Source: Alphaproteobacteria bacterium 65-37
GTDB lineage: Bacteria > Pseudomonadota > Alphaproteobacteria > Reyranellales > Reyranellaceae
Length of the DNA stretch: 64,000 nucleotides
Reading direction: 5' to 3'
NCBI GenBank assembly: GCA_001897995.1
Contig: MKRV01000260.1
Location: 1-64,000 of the forward strand
The notes below the pieces were generated by a model. That model searched no databases. It worked only from the letters and a program-made list of their open reading frames with translations, and had not been told where the DNA came from. Made by a program: the position numbers and the translations under genes. Every line of letters begins with the position of its first letter. Position 1 is the stretch's first letter. Positions 28,731 through 40,401 of this stretch are shown here, one piece after another.

Positions 28731-29505
28731 TCGGCAGCCGCGAGCGTGCGGCGATCCGCCGGACAGGGGTGTGCGGCTCCTCGGCAAACACCGCACTCGC
28801 TTCGCCCACCACCGAGACATGCGCCTTCGCACTCGACGCGGCCGCGGCACCATCGGCCTGCAGGACGGCGGTGACGATCGCGTCGTGTTCCTGCCACGAC
28901 TTCGCCAGCCGCCCCGTCAATCGGAACTGAGCCCGGCGGAACGGCGCCAGGCGATCGCGTGTCTGCATCGCGAGTTCGGTAATGTGCGGACTGTGTGCGC
29001 CGAGATAGAGCTGCGTGTGAAACTCGGTGTTGAACTCCTCGTAATCGTCCTCCGCCCCGAGATGAACGAGGCGCGCAGCATCGCGATGGCCGTGCTCCAG
29101 CGTGCGCCGCTCGGCCACCGTCATGCGTTCGGCCGCAAGCCGCGCGCAGATGCTTTCGAGTTCCGCCATGCTTTCGAACATCGATTGCAGATATTCGGGA
29201 CTGACCACGGCAACGGTCGCGCCGCGATTGGGCCGGCGCTCCACCAGGCCCATGGCGCTGAGCCGCCCCAGGGCCTCGCGCACCGGCGTGCGCGACACGT
29301 CGTAGAGGTCGGCCAGGGCATATTCATCGAGCTTCTCGCCCGGCCGCAGCTGGCCGGTCAGGATCCGATCCGAAAGAGAGCGGACCACCTGATCCACCGT
29401 TCGCCCCGGACGGATCAGCCTTTTCGGCCTTTGCACCTCTTGCCTCCGAGACACTGCTGAACGTGACACGTCTGAACCTGAGAACTCTCCGCGGAAGCGC
29501 ACCAT
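28711..29505 (-). CDS. GntR/FadR-family (FCD) transcriptional regulator
   Basis: VDQVVRSLSDRILTGQLRPGEKLDEYALADLYDVSRTPVREALGRLSAMGLVERRPNRGATV. Confidence 0.93.
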   Translation of the reverse strand: MVRFRGEFSGSDVSRSAVSRRQEVQRPKRLIRPGRTVDQVVRSLSDRILTGQLRPGEKLDEYALADLYDVSRTPVREALGRLSAMGLVERRPNRGATVAVVSPEYLQSMFESMAELESICARLAAERMTVAERRTLEHGHRDAARLVHLGAEDDYEEFNTEFHTQLYLGAHSPHITELAMQTRDRLAPFRRAQFRLTGRLAKSWQEHDAIVTAVLQADGAAAASSAKAHVSVVGEASAVFAEEPHTPVRRIAARSRLPITGSAT

Positions 29506-29557
29506 CGCTTATGCACATCACAGGGCATCTCGTCAATTTGACCAATATCGGATCACC

Positions 29558-29571
29558 AAGTGTATGCACTT
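29558..29571. promoter_or_regulatory. Candidate operator half of a pair (AAGTGTATGCACTT)
   Basis: 14-bp near-palindrome, one mismatch from the perfect palindrome at 29650-29663. Confidence 0.55.
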
Positions 29572-29649
29572 TGCTTATTTCGAATCCACAACACGCTCGA
29601 TCTTCTACACCAATATATTGATATTACTTAATTTTTCTCTTGGCCCAGG

Positions 29650-29663
29650 AAGTGCATGCACTT
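29650..29663. promoter_or_regulatory. Candidate operator (perfect palindrome AAGTGCATGCACTT)
   Basis: 14-bp perfect palindrome upstream of the BMP transporter gene, divergent from the GntR gene. Confidence 0.6.
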
Positions 29664-29708
29664 TCCCGAGGCGGACGCTGTCCGCCCCCTCCAACAGGGA
29701 TCCGAGCC

Positions 29709-30833
29709 ATGACCCGCCAGCCTTCCGTCAGCCGCCGCCGCCTCCTCAGGACCACTGCGGCAGGTGCCGCCCTCGGCCTCGCCGCCCCCTTCGGCCCGCG
29801 GCAGGCACGAGCCGCCGGGACCACCATCGGCTTCATCTATGTCGGCGCCAAGGATGACTACGGCTACAACCAGGCTCACGCCAAAGGGGCCGCGGCGCTC
29901 AAGGGGATGAAGGGCATCACCGTCATCGAAGAGGAGAAGGTGCCGGAAACCGTCGATGTCCAGAAGACCATGGAGTCGATGATCAATCTCGACGGCGCGA
30001 CGCTGCTCTTCCCGACCTCGTTCGGCTACTTCGATCCGCACATGCTGGCCATGGCGAAGAAGTTCCCCAGGATCCAGTTCCGCCACTGCGGCGGCCTGTG
30101 GACCGCCGACAAGCATCCGCCCAATACCGGCTCCTATTTCGGCTATATCGGCCAGGGCCAGTATCTCAACGGCATCGCCGCCGGCCATGCGACCAAGTCC
30201 AGGAAGATCGGCTTCGTCGCGGCCAAGCCGATCCCGCAGGTGTTGCTCAACATCAATTCCTTCCTGCTGGGCGCCCGCGCGGTCGATCCGGCCATCACCT
30301 GCCAGGTCATCTTCACCGGCGAATGGTCGCTGGCGGTGAAGGAGGCCGAAGCCGTCAATGCTCTGATCGACCAGGGCGTCGACGTCGTCACCTGCCATGT
30401 CGACAGCCCCAAGGTCGTGGTCGAAACCTCGGCCCGCCGCGGCGCTTTCGTCTGCGGCTATCACGCCGATCAAGCCGCCCTCGCCCCGGCGAAGTATCTC
30501 ACCGGCGCCGAATGGAACTGGGCCAACGTCTACAAGATGTATGTCGAGAAGCTGCTGGCCGGCCAGACGTTGCCGAACTTCACGCGCGGCGGCCTGGCCG
30601 ACGGCTTCATCAAGATGAGCCCGCTGGGTCCCGCCGTCTCCGACGCCGCCCGCAAGCAGTTCGAAGCCACCCTCGCCGACATGATGAAAGGCAGCTTCGC
30701 GGTCGTGAAGGGGCCGCTGAAGAACAACAAGGGCGATGTCGTCGTCTCTTCCGGCCAGGCCTTCGTCGAGACCGCGATCGAGCTCGAAAGCATGAACTAC
30801 CTGGTCGAAGGCGTCATCGGGTCGACGTCGTAG
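29709..30833 (+). CDS. BMP-family ABC transporter substrate-binding protein
   Basis: Tat-like SRRRLLRTTAAGAALGLAAP; TTIGFIYVGAKDDYGYNQAHAKGAAALK...INLDGATLLFPTSFGYFD. Confidence 0.9.
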   Translation: MTRQPSVSRRRLLRTTAAGAALGLAAPFGPRQARAAGTTIGFIYVGAKDDYGYNQAHAKGAAALKGMKGITVIEEEKVPETVDVQKTMESMINLDGATLLFPTSFGYFDPHMLAMAKKFPRIQFRHCGGLWTADKHPPNTGSYFGYIGQGQYLNGIAAGHATKSRKIGFVAAKPIPQVLLNINSFLLGARAVDPAITCQVIFTGEWSLAVKEAEAVNALIDQGVDVVTCHVDSPKVVVETSARRGAFVCGYHADQAALAPAKYLTGAEWNWANVYKMYVEKLLAGQTLPNFTRGGLADGFIKMSPLGPAVSDAARKQFEATLADMMKGSFAVVKGPLKNNKGDVVVSSGQAFVETAIELESMNYLVEGVIGSTS

Positions 30834-30876
30834 GCCGCGAGGCTCCGGCAAAGATCGCCCTCACCGGCTTCCTTCC

Positions 30877-32022
30877 ATGGCCGACATCGCTTCGCGTCCC
30901 CTCGCGACCGATCGACCCGCACCGTCGGCGACCGCCAGGCTGGCGGTCCTCCGCGAGACTCTTCGTGAGACTCTGGCGCGACGGGCCGAAGCGGTCGTCA
31001 TTCCCGTGGCGGCGCTGCTCGTCGGCCTGGCACTGTTCAGCCTGTTCATCGCTGCACTCGACAAGTCGCCGCTGCAGTTCTTCGAGCTGATGTGGCGGGG
31101 CGGCTTCGGCTCGTGGTTCTCGTTCCAGAACGCTCTCGCGCGCGCCGCACCGTTGTTGCTCGCCGCGCTGTGCGTCGCCCTGCCGGCACGGCTCGGCCTG
31201 GTGGTGATCGGCGGCGAAGGCGCCATCGTGCTGGGCGCCCTGGCCGCCGCCGCGATCGCCCCACCGTTGCGCGGTGTCCCGCCGCTCCTCGTCCTTCCGG
31301 CGATGGCGCTCGCCGGCATGGTCGTGGGCGGCCTGTGGATCGGCGCTGTCGGGGCGCTGCGCCACTGGCGCGCCGTCAATGAGACCATTTCCAGTCTGCT
31401 GATGACCTACATCGCCATCGCGCTGATGAACCACCTGGTCGAGGGCCCGCTGCGCGACCCGGCGTCGCTCAACAAGCCATCCACCCTGCCGCTCGACGCC
31501 GCCTATCGTATCGGCCCCCTGCCGGGCCTGGACGTGCATTGGGGACTGGTTGTCGGCACTGTCGTCTGCCTCGCCGCCTGGGTGCTGATCGACAAGACGC
31601 GCTGGGGCTTTGCCGCGCGCATCGTCGGCGGCAATGTGCGCGCCGCGCAGCTCCAGGGCCTGCCCGTCGCCCGATTGACGATCGGATTCTGCGCCCTGGC
31701 CGGCGCCTGTGCCGGCCTCGCCGGCATGATCGAGGTCGCCGCCGTGCAGGGCAGCGCCAATGCCTCGTTGGCGGCGGGGTACGGCTATGCCGGCATCCTC
31801 GTCGCCTTCCTGGCGCGCCACAACCCGCTGGCGATCGTGCCCGTCGCCATCCTGCTGGGCGGCGTCGAGGCATCCGGCGGACTGATCCAGCGCCGCATGG
31901 ACCTGCCCAACGCCACCGTGCTGGTGCTGCAGGGCGTCCTGTTCGTGGCGACCCTGTTCAGCGAGACCTTCTACGGCCGCTTCAAGGCCTTCAATCCGGA
32001 CCTTTGGAAGAGGCGCGACTGA
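30877..32022 (+). CDS. ABC transporter permease
   Basis: Multi-TM; RIVGGNVRAAQLQGLPVARLTIGFCALAGACAGLAGMIEV. Confidence 0.9.
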   Translation: MADIASRPLATDRPAPSATARLAVLRETLRETLARRAEAVVIPVAALLVGLALFSLFIAALDKSPLQFFELMWRGGFGSWFSFQNALARAAPLLLAALCVALPARLGLVVIGGEGAIVLGALAAAAIAPPLRGVPPLLVLPAMALAGMVVGGLWIGAVGALRHWRAVNETISSLLMTYIAIALMNHLVEGPLRDPASLNKPSTLPLDAAYRIGPLPGLDVHWGLVVGTVVCLAAWVLIDKTRWGFAARIVGGNVRAAQLQGLPVARLTIGFCALAGACAGLAGMIEVAAVQGSANASLAAGYGYAGILVAFLARHNPLAIVPVAILLGGVEASGGLIQRRMDLPNATVLVLQGVLFVATLFSETFYGRFKAFNPDLWKRRD

Positions 32023-32948
32023 TGGATGCAGGTGACATCGGTTGGTGGGGCGTTCCGATCGCCATCGTCGGCGGCGCCATCCGCGTCTCCACGCCGTTCC
32101 TGTTCGTGTCGCTCGGTGAGACCATCACCGAGCGTTCGGGCCGCATCAATCTCGGCCTCGAAGGCACCCTCGTCTTCGGCGCCATGACGGCCTACGCCGT
32201 CACCGTCGTCACCCTGTCGCCCTGGCTGGGCGTGCTGGCGGCGATGGCTGCGGGAACACTGTTCGGCTTGTTCCACGGCTGGATCTGCAAGTTCCCGCGC
32301 GTCAACGATATCGCCATCGGCATCGCCCTGATGCTGCTCGGCACCGGTCTCGCCTTCTTCTTCGGCAAGCCGTTCATCCAACCCTCCGCGCCCGACCTGC
32401 CGGCGATTTCCCTCGGCTGGTGGTCGGACATCCCGCAGGTTCGGGCGGCGCTGCAGATCAACGTGCTTTTCCTGATCGGCGCGGCGCTCGCCCTCTTCCT
32501 GTGGTGGGCCTTCCGCACCACGCGGATCGGCCTCGTCCTGCGCGTCGTCGGCGACAGCTCGGACGCGGCGCGCGCCATGGGGCTCAATCCCGATACGGTG
32601 CGGCTGCTCGCCACCGCCGCCGGTGGCGCCCTGGCGGCGATCGGCGGCGCCTACCTCACGCTCTACTACCCCGGCAGCTGGAACGAAGGTGTCTCCTCCG
32701 GCCAGGGCCTGATGGCGGTGGCGCTGGTGATCTTTGCCCGCTGGAATCCCCTCGGCTGCTTTGCCGCCGCCCTCCTGTTCGGCGGCGCCGGCGCGCTCGG
32801 TCCGGCCCTGCAGTCGGTCGGCGTCACCCAGGGCTACTACCTCTTCTACGCCGCGCCCTACGTGCTCACGCTCGTCGTCATGATCCTGACCTCGTCGCCC
32901 GGCCGCGCGCTCGCCGGTGCGCCGGGCGAGCTCACCGTCGCCAAATAG
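32022..32948 (+). CDS. ABC transporter permease
   Basis: Multi-[41 protein letters not shown] overlap with upstream permease. Confidence 0.9.
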   Translation: MDAGDIGWWGVPIAIVGGAIRVSTPFLFVSLGETITERSGRINLGLEGTLVFGAMTAYAVTVVTLSPWLGVLAAMAAGTLFGLFHGWICKFPRVNDIAIGIALMLLGTGLAFFFGKPFIQPSAPDLPAISLGWWSDIPQVRAALQINVLFLIGAALALFLWWAFRTTRIGLVLRVVGDSSDAARAMGLNPDTVRLLATAAGGALAAIGGAYLTLYYPGSWNEGVSSGQGLMAVALVIFARWNPLGCFAAALLFGGAGALGPALQSVGVTQGYYLFYAAPYVLTLVVMILTSSPGRALAGAPGELTVAK

Positions 32949-32970
32949 AACATCCAGCCCAAGGGCCGCC

Positions 32971-33650
32971 ATGACCTCGCACTACATAGACGCCGATCCC
33001 TATCCCTGGCCGTACAACGGCGCGCTGCACCCCGACAACACGGCCCTCATCGTCATCGACATGCAGACCGACTTCTGCGGTCCCGGCGGCTATGTCGACA
33101 GCATGGGCTACGATCTGTCGCTGGTGCGCGCGCCGATCGAGCCGATCAAGCGCGTCCTCGCCGCCATGCGCAGCAAGGGTTATCACGTCATCCATACGCG
33201 CGAAGGCCATCGGCCCGATCTCGCCGACCTGCCGGCCAACAAGCGCTGGCGCTCGCAGCGCATCAAGGCCGGCATCGGCGACCCCGGGCCCTGCGGCCGC
33301 ATCCTGGTGCGTGGCGAACCCGGCTGGGAGATCATTCCCGACCTCGCTCCGATCGCCAACGAGCCGGTCATCGACAAGCCGGGCAAGGGCTCGTTCTGCG
33401 CCACCGACCTCGAGCTGATTCTCAACCAGCGCGGCATCGAGAACATCGTCCTCGCCGGCATCACCACCGACGTCTGCGTCCACACCACCATGCGCGAAGC
33501 CAACGATCGCGGCTTCGAGTGCGTGCTGCTAGAGGATTGCTGCGGCGCCACCGACCACGGCAACCACCTCGCGGCGATCAAGATGATCAAGATGCAAGGC
33601 GGCGTGTTCGGCGCCGTCTCCAACGCGGATCGTTTCGTGGATCAGCTGCC

Positions 33651-33654
<4 letters not shown>
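32971..33654 (+). CDS. biuH: Cysteine hydrolase, biuret amidohydrolase-like (isochorismatase superfamily)
   Basis: [46 protein letters not shown]...IDKPGKGSF...[33 protein letters not shown]; Asp/Lys/Cys triad; adjacent to allophanate hydrolase. Confidence 0.85.
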
Positions 33655-35191
<1,537 letters not shown>

Positions 35192-35192
<1 letters not shown>

Positions 35193-35299
35193 TGCCGACA
35201 ATCGAGGCCGCGACCCTTGCAACGATCCGCGCCCAAGGCGCTGGCACCGGCTGGACCGGGCGGACCGACACCATCCTGGAGGCTATTGCCCGTGGCTGA
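35192..35299 (+). CDS. Putative 35-aa ORF translationally coupled between ABC ATPase and allophanate hydrolase genes
   Basis: Own translation: MPTIEAATLATIRAQGAGTGWTGRTDTILEAIARG*; TGATG overlap upstream; downstream atzF GTG lies inside its 3' end. Confidence 0.45.
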
Positions 35300-37142
35300 G
35301 ATCATCCGCCTCGACCTTGCCAGCCTGCACGACTCCTATGCCAGGGGCCTCGGCGTCGCCGCCGTTGTCGATACCGTATACGACCGCATCGCCCGGGTGG
35401 ACGACCCCGGCATCTTCCTCCATCTGGCCGAACGCGAGACGATTCAGCGGGAGGCCGCCGCGCTCGGTACCTTCGATCCCATGGCCAGGCCGCTGTGGGG
35501 CGTGCCCTTCGCGGTGAAGGACAATATCGACGTCGCCGGCATGCCGACCACGGCGGCCTGTCCCGCCTTCGCCCGTCGAGCCGACAACGACGCCACCGTC
35601 GTCGCCTTGTTGAAGGCGGCGGGCGCGCTGGTGATCGGCAAGACCAACCTCGACCAGTTCGCGACCGGCCTGGTCGGCCTGCGCTCGCCCTATCCCGTCC
35701 CGCGCAACGCCATCGACCCGACCCTGGTGCCAGGGGGCTCCTCCTCCGGCTCAGCCGTCGCTGTGGCGCAGGGTATCGTCTCATTCGCCCTCGGCACCGA
35801 CACGGCAGGCTCCGGCCGCGTGCCGGCCGGTCTCAACAACATCGTCGGCCTGAAACCTACGGTCGGCGCCCTCTCGACGTCGGGCGTCGTGCCGGCCTGT
35901 CGCACCCTGGACTGCGTGTCGATCCTGGCGCTGACCGCCGACGATGCCTGGAAGGTTTTCGCCGTCGCCGCGAAGCCCGATCCCGCCGACCCCTATTCGC
36001 GCACCCTTGCTTTGGCACCGATGCCGGTGCGTCCCCCGTCACTCACGGTCGGCGTGCCGGCAAGAGCCGATCGCAAGTTCTTCGGCGACGCGGCGATGGC
36101 AACCGGCTTCGACGAGGCTCTCGCCCTGCTGGCGCGTCTCGGCTGCCGCCTGGTCGAGCTGCCTTTCGCCGATTTCTACGCCACCGCCGACCTCCTCTAC
36201 GAGGGCGCCTGGGTCGCCGAGCGCTACGCCGCCATCGATGCCTTCATGGACAGCCACGAAGACGCCCTGCATCCCGTCACCGCCCGCATCATCGGCGGGG
36301 CGCGCGGGCTTTCGGCCGCCGACGCCTTCAAAGGGCTTTACGCCCTGCAGGCCTACAAGGCGAAGCTCGCGCCGGTCATCGCCTCGGTCGATCTCCTCTG
36401 CGTGCCGACCGCGCCTACGCACTACACCGTCGCGGCCGTCACCGCCGATCCGATCACGACCAACAGCCGCACCGGCACCTACACCAATTTCGTGAACCTG
36501 CTCGATCTCTGTGGCATCGCCGTGCCGACAGGCCAACGCAGCGACGGCTTGCCGATGAGCGTCACCCTGCTGGCACGCGCCGGCACCGACCACCTGACGA
36601 CAGCGCTTGCCCGCGACATCCAGGCGGCAGCCGGTTCTGCCCTGGGTGCCACCGGCTGGCGGCTGCCCCCCGTCTCCTGCCGGACCAGCGCCTCGACCAG
36701 CGCCTCGACCAGCGCCTCGACGCCGGCCGACGATACGATCGAGCTTGCTGTCGTCGGCGCGCACCTTTCGGGCATGCCGCTGAACGCCGAATTGCGGGAG
36801 CGCGGCGCCCGCTTCGACCGCGCCGTTCGTACCGTGCCGCGCTATCGGCTGCATGCCCTGGCCGGGCAGCAGGTCCCCAAACCCGGTCTGTTGCGCACCG
36901 ACGAGGATGACGGCATGGCCATCGACGTGGAGGTCTGGCGTCTGGCGCCGAGCAATTTCGGCCGTTTCGTCGCCGGCGTGCCGGCACCGCTCAGCATCGG
37001 CACCCTGGAGCTCGAGGACGGCACGCGATGCAAGGGCTTCCTGGTCGAGCCCACGGGCCTCGCCGGCGCCGAGGACATTTCCGCCTATGGCGGCTGGCGC
37101 CGCTACATCGAACGCACGACCAGGCGCCGCGCCAACGCGTAG
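35292..37142 (+). CDS. atzF: Allophanate hydrolase
   Basis: Amidase signature (FAVKDNIDVAGMPTTAACPAF, GGSSSGSAVAVA, DTAGSGRVPA) plus C-terminal AtzF domain (VVGAHLSGMPLNAELRERGARF...YRLHALAGQQVPKPGLLR). Confidence 0.92.
   Translation: MAEIIRLDLASLHDSYARGLGVAAVVDTVYDRIARVDDPGIFLHLAERETIQREAAALGTFDPMARPLWGVPFAVKDNIDVAGMPTTAACPAFARRADNDATVVALLKAAGALVIGKTNLDQFATGLVGLRSPYPVPRNAIDPTLVPGGSSSGSAVAVAQGIVSFALGTDTAGSGRVPAGLNNIVGLKPTVGALSTSGVVPACRTLDCVSILALTADDAWKVFAVAAKPDPADPYSRTLALAPMPVRPPSLTVGVPARADRKFFGDAAMATGFDEALALLARLGCRLVELPFADFYATADLLYEGAWVAERYAAIDAFMDSHEDALHPVTARIIGGARGLSAADAFKGLYALQAYKAKLAPVIASVDLLCVPTAPTHYTVAAVTADPITTNSRTGTYTNFVNLLDLCGIAVPTGQRSDGLPMSVTLLARAGTDHLTTALARDIQAAAGSALGATGWRLPPVSCRTSASTSASTSASTPADDTIELAVVGAHLSGMPLNAELRERGARFDRAVRTVPRYRLHALAGQQVPKPGLLRTDEDDGMAIDVEVWRLAPSNFGRFVAGVPAPLSIGTLELEDGTRCKGFLVEPTGLAGAEDISAYGGWRRYIERTTRRRANA
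36683..36718 (+). repeat. 3 x 12-bp tandem repeat (GACCAGCGCCTC) encoding an inter-domain TSAS linker in atzF
   Basis: Three identical consecutive 12-mers read directly. Confidence 0.9.
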
Positions 37143-37264
37143 CCCCCATCCCCGCAGCTCCGGGTCTCGTTGTCTTGTCAATTTTCGCCGGCCGACGCAG
37201 AGTCCGACCGAGATGGCTGGTCGCTCGATCGAGCTTGACCAGTTTGCGACCAGGGCGGCACGGC

Positions 37265-37690
37265 ATGGCTTTCCGCGACAACATCGGTCCGAATCCGTTC
37301 GGCTTGAAACAGATCATGAATGTGACGAAGAAGGTCGGCACGGAGAGCGATTGCGCCAATCGTACGAACGACGTCGAGGCCGTGCAGAAGCTGCTCAACC
37401 TGTTCCTTCCCACCACCGAGATATTCCGGGCGGGCTTCGGCTCGACCAATGGAACGAGCCGCTTCGACGCCCTCACCGGCTTCTACATCTTCAAGTTCCA
37501 GCGCAGCATGGCTTTCACCGGCCGGACGGTCACCGTCGACGGCTGCGTCACCAGGGCCACTGCCTTCGGGTACGGCGGCAACACCATGTTCACGATCGTC
37601 GGCTTGAATGCCTCGGCGAACACACGCAACCCCGCCGGCTACGCAGCTTTCATGGCGTCCTTCCCCATCACGCCGCCCGGCGTGGACTGA
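37265..37690 (+). CDS. Hypothetical protein with possible peptidoglycan-binding-like fold
   Basis: NDVEAVQKLLNLFLPTT...GTSRFDALTGFYIFKFQRSMAFTGRTVTVDGCV resembles the PG_binding pattern. Confidence 0.5.
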   Translation: MAFRDNIGPNPFGLKQIMNVTKKVGTESDCANRTNDVEAVQKLLNLFLPTTEIFRAGFGSTNGTSRFDALTGFYIFKFQRSMAFTGRTVTVDGCVTRATAFGYGGNTMFTIVGLNASANTRNPAGYAAFMASFPITPPGVD

Positions 37691-37760
37691 CGACCGCCGA
37701 CAGAGGGCCGAATAGGGAGTCGCCCAGGAAGCCGTCCAGGAGTCCGTCGGGGATACATCG

Positions 37761-37810
37761 GAGCAACGGCCCGGCCCGGCCGGCGTTGTAGGCCGGCGGG
37801 CTCGTTGCTC
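37761..37810. terminator. GC-rich hairpin between 37690 and the 37835 gene
   Basis: GAGCAACG-GCCCG ... CGGGC-t-CGTTGCTC with inner GGCC pairing. Confidence 0.45.
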
Positions 37811-37834
37811 ACTCGCCTGCCGGAGGACGTCACG

Positions 37835-38908
37835 ATGGTGGAAACCCGCAAGGGCATGCCGAGCACCATGCTCGACAAGGTGACCTTCGAGCAGCGTCTG
37901 CGCGCGCGTTTCTACGATCCTGCCTTCGCGGCCATCGAAGCCTCGATCGAGAGCCTCGTTCCCATCGCCTGGGAAGCCTACCAGGACGACCGCAAGGCGC
38001 CGCGCACACGCCGTGCTGGTCCGGGCTTCGCCGATCCCGACTACGAGCTTTCGGTGGAATGGCTCGCCGCCCGCGATGCCATCGCTGCGGCAGAGCGCCG
38101 GCAGAAATCGTCGGACTCGCCGTCGCGCATCCTGCTGATCAATGGCTCACCGCGCAGCGACCAGACCTGCCCTGGCGAGATCTCCAAGACCTGGCGCCTG
38201 GTCGAGCTCGCGCGGAGCATCTTCGATGCGCAGCAAGGTGTCGAAGTCGAGTTGCTCGACCTCAGCCGGATCGTCGCCGAGCGCAGTCTGCACATCCATC
38301 CCTGCAAGGCCTGCGTCTCGACGGCCATGCCGCTCTGCCACTGGCCCTGTTCCTGCTATCCCAACCATGCCTACGCACAGGTCAACGACTGGATGAACGA
38401 GATCTATCCCATGTGGGCCGCCGCCCACGGGATCATGATCGTGACTCCGGTTCACTGGTACCAGGCGCCGACCGTCCTCAAGGCGATGATCGACCGGCTG
38501 GTCTGTGCCGACGGCGGCAATCCCGATCCGACATCGACCGGCGGCAAGGATCCCGACAGAGCCAAGGCGCTCGAGCTCGCAGGCTGGGGCTTCCCGCGGC
38601 ATCTCGCGGGACGCACTTTCTCGGTCGTCGTGCATGGCGACGCGGCCGGCGCCGAGACCCTGCGCCGCATCCTGTCGGACTGGCTCGGTGACATGGGCCT
38701 GATCGGCGCCGGCCATCGCGCGGCGATCGATCGCTATATCGGCTACTACGAAAGCTATGCGGCGAGTCATGACGCTCTCGACGCCGATCGCGCCGTCCAG
38801 GAGGAAACCCGCAACGCCGCCCGCACTCTTCTCGACGCCGTACGGCGCCTGCGTCGAGGTGATCTCGTCGAGTCCGGCCAATCCATCGCTGAGCCCCGTC
38901 CGAAATAG
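37835..38908 (+). CDS. NAD(P)H-dependent oxidoreductase / flavodoxin-like (NADPH-dependent FMN reductase) family protein
   Basis: SRILLINGSPRSDQTCPGEISKTWRLVELA...IMIVTPVHWYQAPTVLKAMIDRLVCADGG; SD CGGAGG before ATG. Confidence 0.85.
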   Translation: MVETRKGMPSTMLDKVTFEQRLRARFYDPAFAAIEASIESLVPIAWEAYQDDRKAPRTRRAGPGFADPDYELSVEWLAARDAIAAAERRQKSSDSPSRILLINGSPRSDQTCPGEISKTWRLVELARSIFDAQQGVEVELLDLSRIVAERSLHIHPCKACVSTAMPLCHWPCSCYPNHAYAQVNDWMNEIYPMWAAAHGIMIVTPVHWYQAPTVLKAMIDRLVCADGGNPDPTSTGGKDPDRAKALELAGWGFPRHLAGRTFSVVVHGDAAGAETLRRILSDWLGDMGLIGAGHRAAIDRYIGYYESYAASHDALDADRAVQEETRNAARTLLDAVRRLRRGDLVESGQSIAEPRPK

Positions 38909-38983
38909 TCTCGTGTCGGCAGGCCGAAACGTACGGCCGCACCTTGCTTTGCTATCCTGTCCTGCCCCGACAGGAGATACGCC

Positions 38984-40270
38984 ATGTCCGCACCGCGCCC
39001 CTCCAAGACCCGCATCGGCAACCACGTCCTGAAGCCCGAGACCCTGATGCTGGGATACGGCTACGATCCCATGCTGTCGGAAGGCGCGGTGAAGCCGCCG
39101 GTCTTTCTGACCTCGACCTTCGTCTTCGGCACGGCCGAGGAAGGGCGCGACTTCTTCGACTATGTGTCGGGGCGCAAGCAGCCGCCCGAGGGCGGCGGTG
39201 CCGGCCTCGTCTATTCCCGCTTCAACCATCCCAACAGCGAGATCGTCGAGGACCGGCTTGCGATCTACGAAGGGGCGGAGTCCTGCGTGCTGTTCTCCTC
39301 CGGCATGTCGGCCATCACCACGACGATCCTGGCCTTCGCCCGCCCCGGCGACGTCATCCTGCATTCCCAACCGCTCTATGGCGGCACGGAAACCTTGCTG
39401 TCGCGGACGATGGCGAACTTCAACATCGGCGCCGTCGGTTTCGTCGACGGCGTGAACGACCAGGTCGTGCGCGCCGCCGCCGCCGAGGCGCGCGGCAAGG
39501 GGCGCGTCTCGATCATCCTGATCGAAACGCCGGCCAACCCGACCAACACCCTGGTCGACGTCAAGCTGCTGCGGCAGGTCGCCGACGAGATCGGTGCCGC
39601 CCAGGGCTTCCGGCCCATCCTGGTGTGCGACAACACCTTGCTCGGCCCGGTCTTCCAGCATCCCCTCGCCCATGGCGCCGATGTCTCGGTCTATTCGCTC
39701 ACCAAATATGTCGGCGGACACTCCGACCTCATCGCCGGCGCCACTCTGGGCGCGAAGGCGGTGATCGGGCCGATCAAGGCGCTGCGCGGCAGCGTCGGCA
39801 CGCAGCTCGACCCGCATTCCTGCTGGATGCTGGGGCGGTCTCTCGAAACGCTGGGCCTCAGGATGGAACGCGCCAACTCCAATGCCCGGCTGGTCGCCGA
39901 GTTCCTGCGCGACCATCCCAAGGTCGACAAGGTCCACTACCTTGCCTTCCTCGAGCAAGGCTCGCCGGCGCGGACCGTCTTCGATCGGCAATGCACCGGC
40001 GCCGGCTCCACCTTCTCCTTCGACATCAAGGGCGGTGAGCACCAGGCCTTCGCCTTCCTCAACGCCTTGCAGGTCTTCAAGCTGGCGGTGAGCCTGGGCG
40101 GCACCGAATCGCTTGCCAGCCATCCCGCCGCCATGACCCATTCCGGCGTTCCCGCCGATGTCCGCGACCGCATCGGCGTGCTCGACACCACGATCCGCCT
40201 GTCCGTCGGCATCGAGCACCCCGACGACCTGATCGCCGACCTGGCCCAGGCGCTGGCCGCCACAACGTAA
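38984..40270 (+). CDS. Cystathionine gamma-synthase family / Cys-Met metabolism PLP-dependent enzyme
   Basis: [48 protein letters not shown]...[20 protein letters not shown]. Confidence 0.93.
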   Translation: MSAPRPSKTRIGNHVLKPETLMLGYGYDPMLSEGAVKPPVFLTSTFVFGTAEEGRDFFDYVSGRKQPPEGGGAGLVYSRFNHPNSEIVEDRLAIYEGAESCVLFSSGMSAITTTILAFARPGDVILHSQPLYGGTETLLSRTMANFNIGAVGFVDGVNDQVVRAAAAEARGKGRVSIILIETPANPTNTLVDVKLLRQVADEIGAAQGFRPILVCDNTLLGPVFQHPLAHGADVSVYSLTKYVGGHSDLIAGATLGAKAVIGPIKALRGSVGTQLDPHSCWMLGRSLETLGLRMERANSNARLVAEFLRDHPKVDKVHYLAFLEQGSPARTVFDRQCTGAGSTFSFDIKGGEHQAFAFLNALQVFKLAVSLGGTESLASHPAAMTHSGVPADVRDRIGVLDTTIRLSVGIEHPDDLIADLAQALAATT

Positions 40271-40344
40271 ACGGAAAGGCGCGCCACCACGAAAAGATCA
40301 CGCCTCGCCTTCACCGGCCCTGCCGACCGACCGCCCCGCGCGGC

Positions 40345-40374
40345 TTGTCAGCGGGCGACGGCGGGGCCTACAAT
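40345..40374 (+). promoter_or_regulatory. Candidate sigma70-like promoter for the cyclase gene
   Basis: TTGTCA (40345-40350) - 18 nt - TACAAT (40369-40374), 27 bp before ATG 40402. Confidence 0.5.
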
Positions 40375-40401
40375 TCGCGCTCTCCACGCGAGACGAACGC
40401 A

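Noticed and set aside
38909-38983. Possible SAM-type riboswitch upstream of the cystathionine gamma-synthase-like gene
   Set aside because: Only a 6-bp stem (CCTGTC/GACAGG) is visible; no recognisable SAM riboswitch core
38147-40219. 690-aa - strand ORF
   Set aside because: Spans antisense of two confidently coding genes; no motifs
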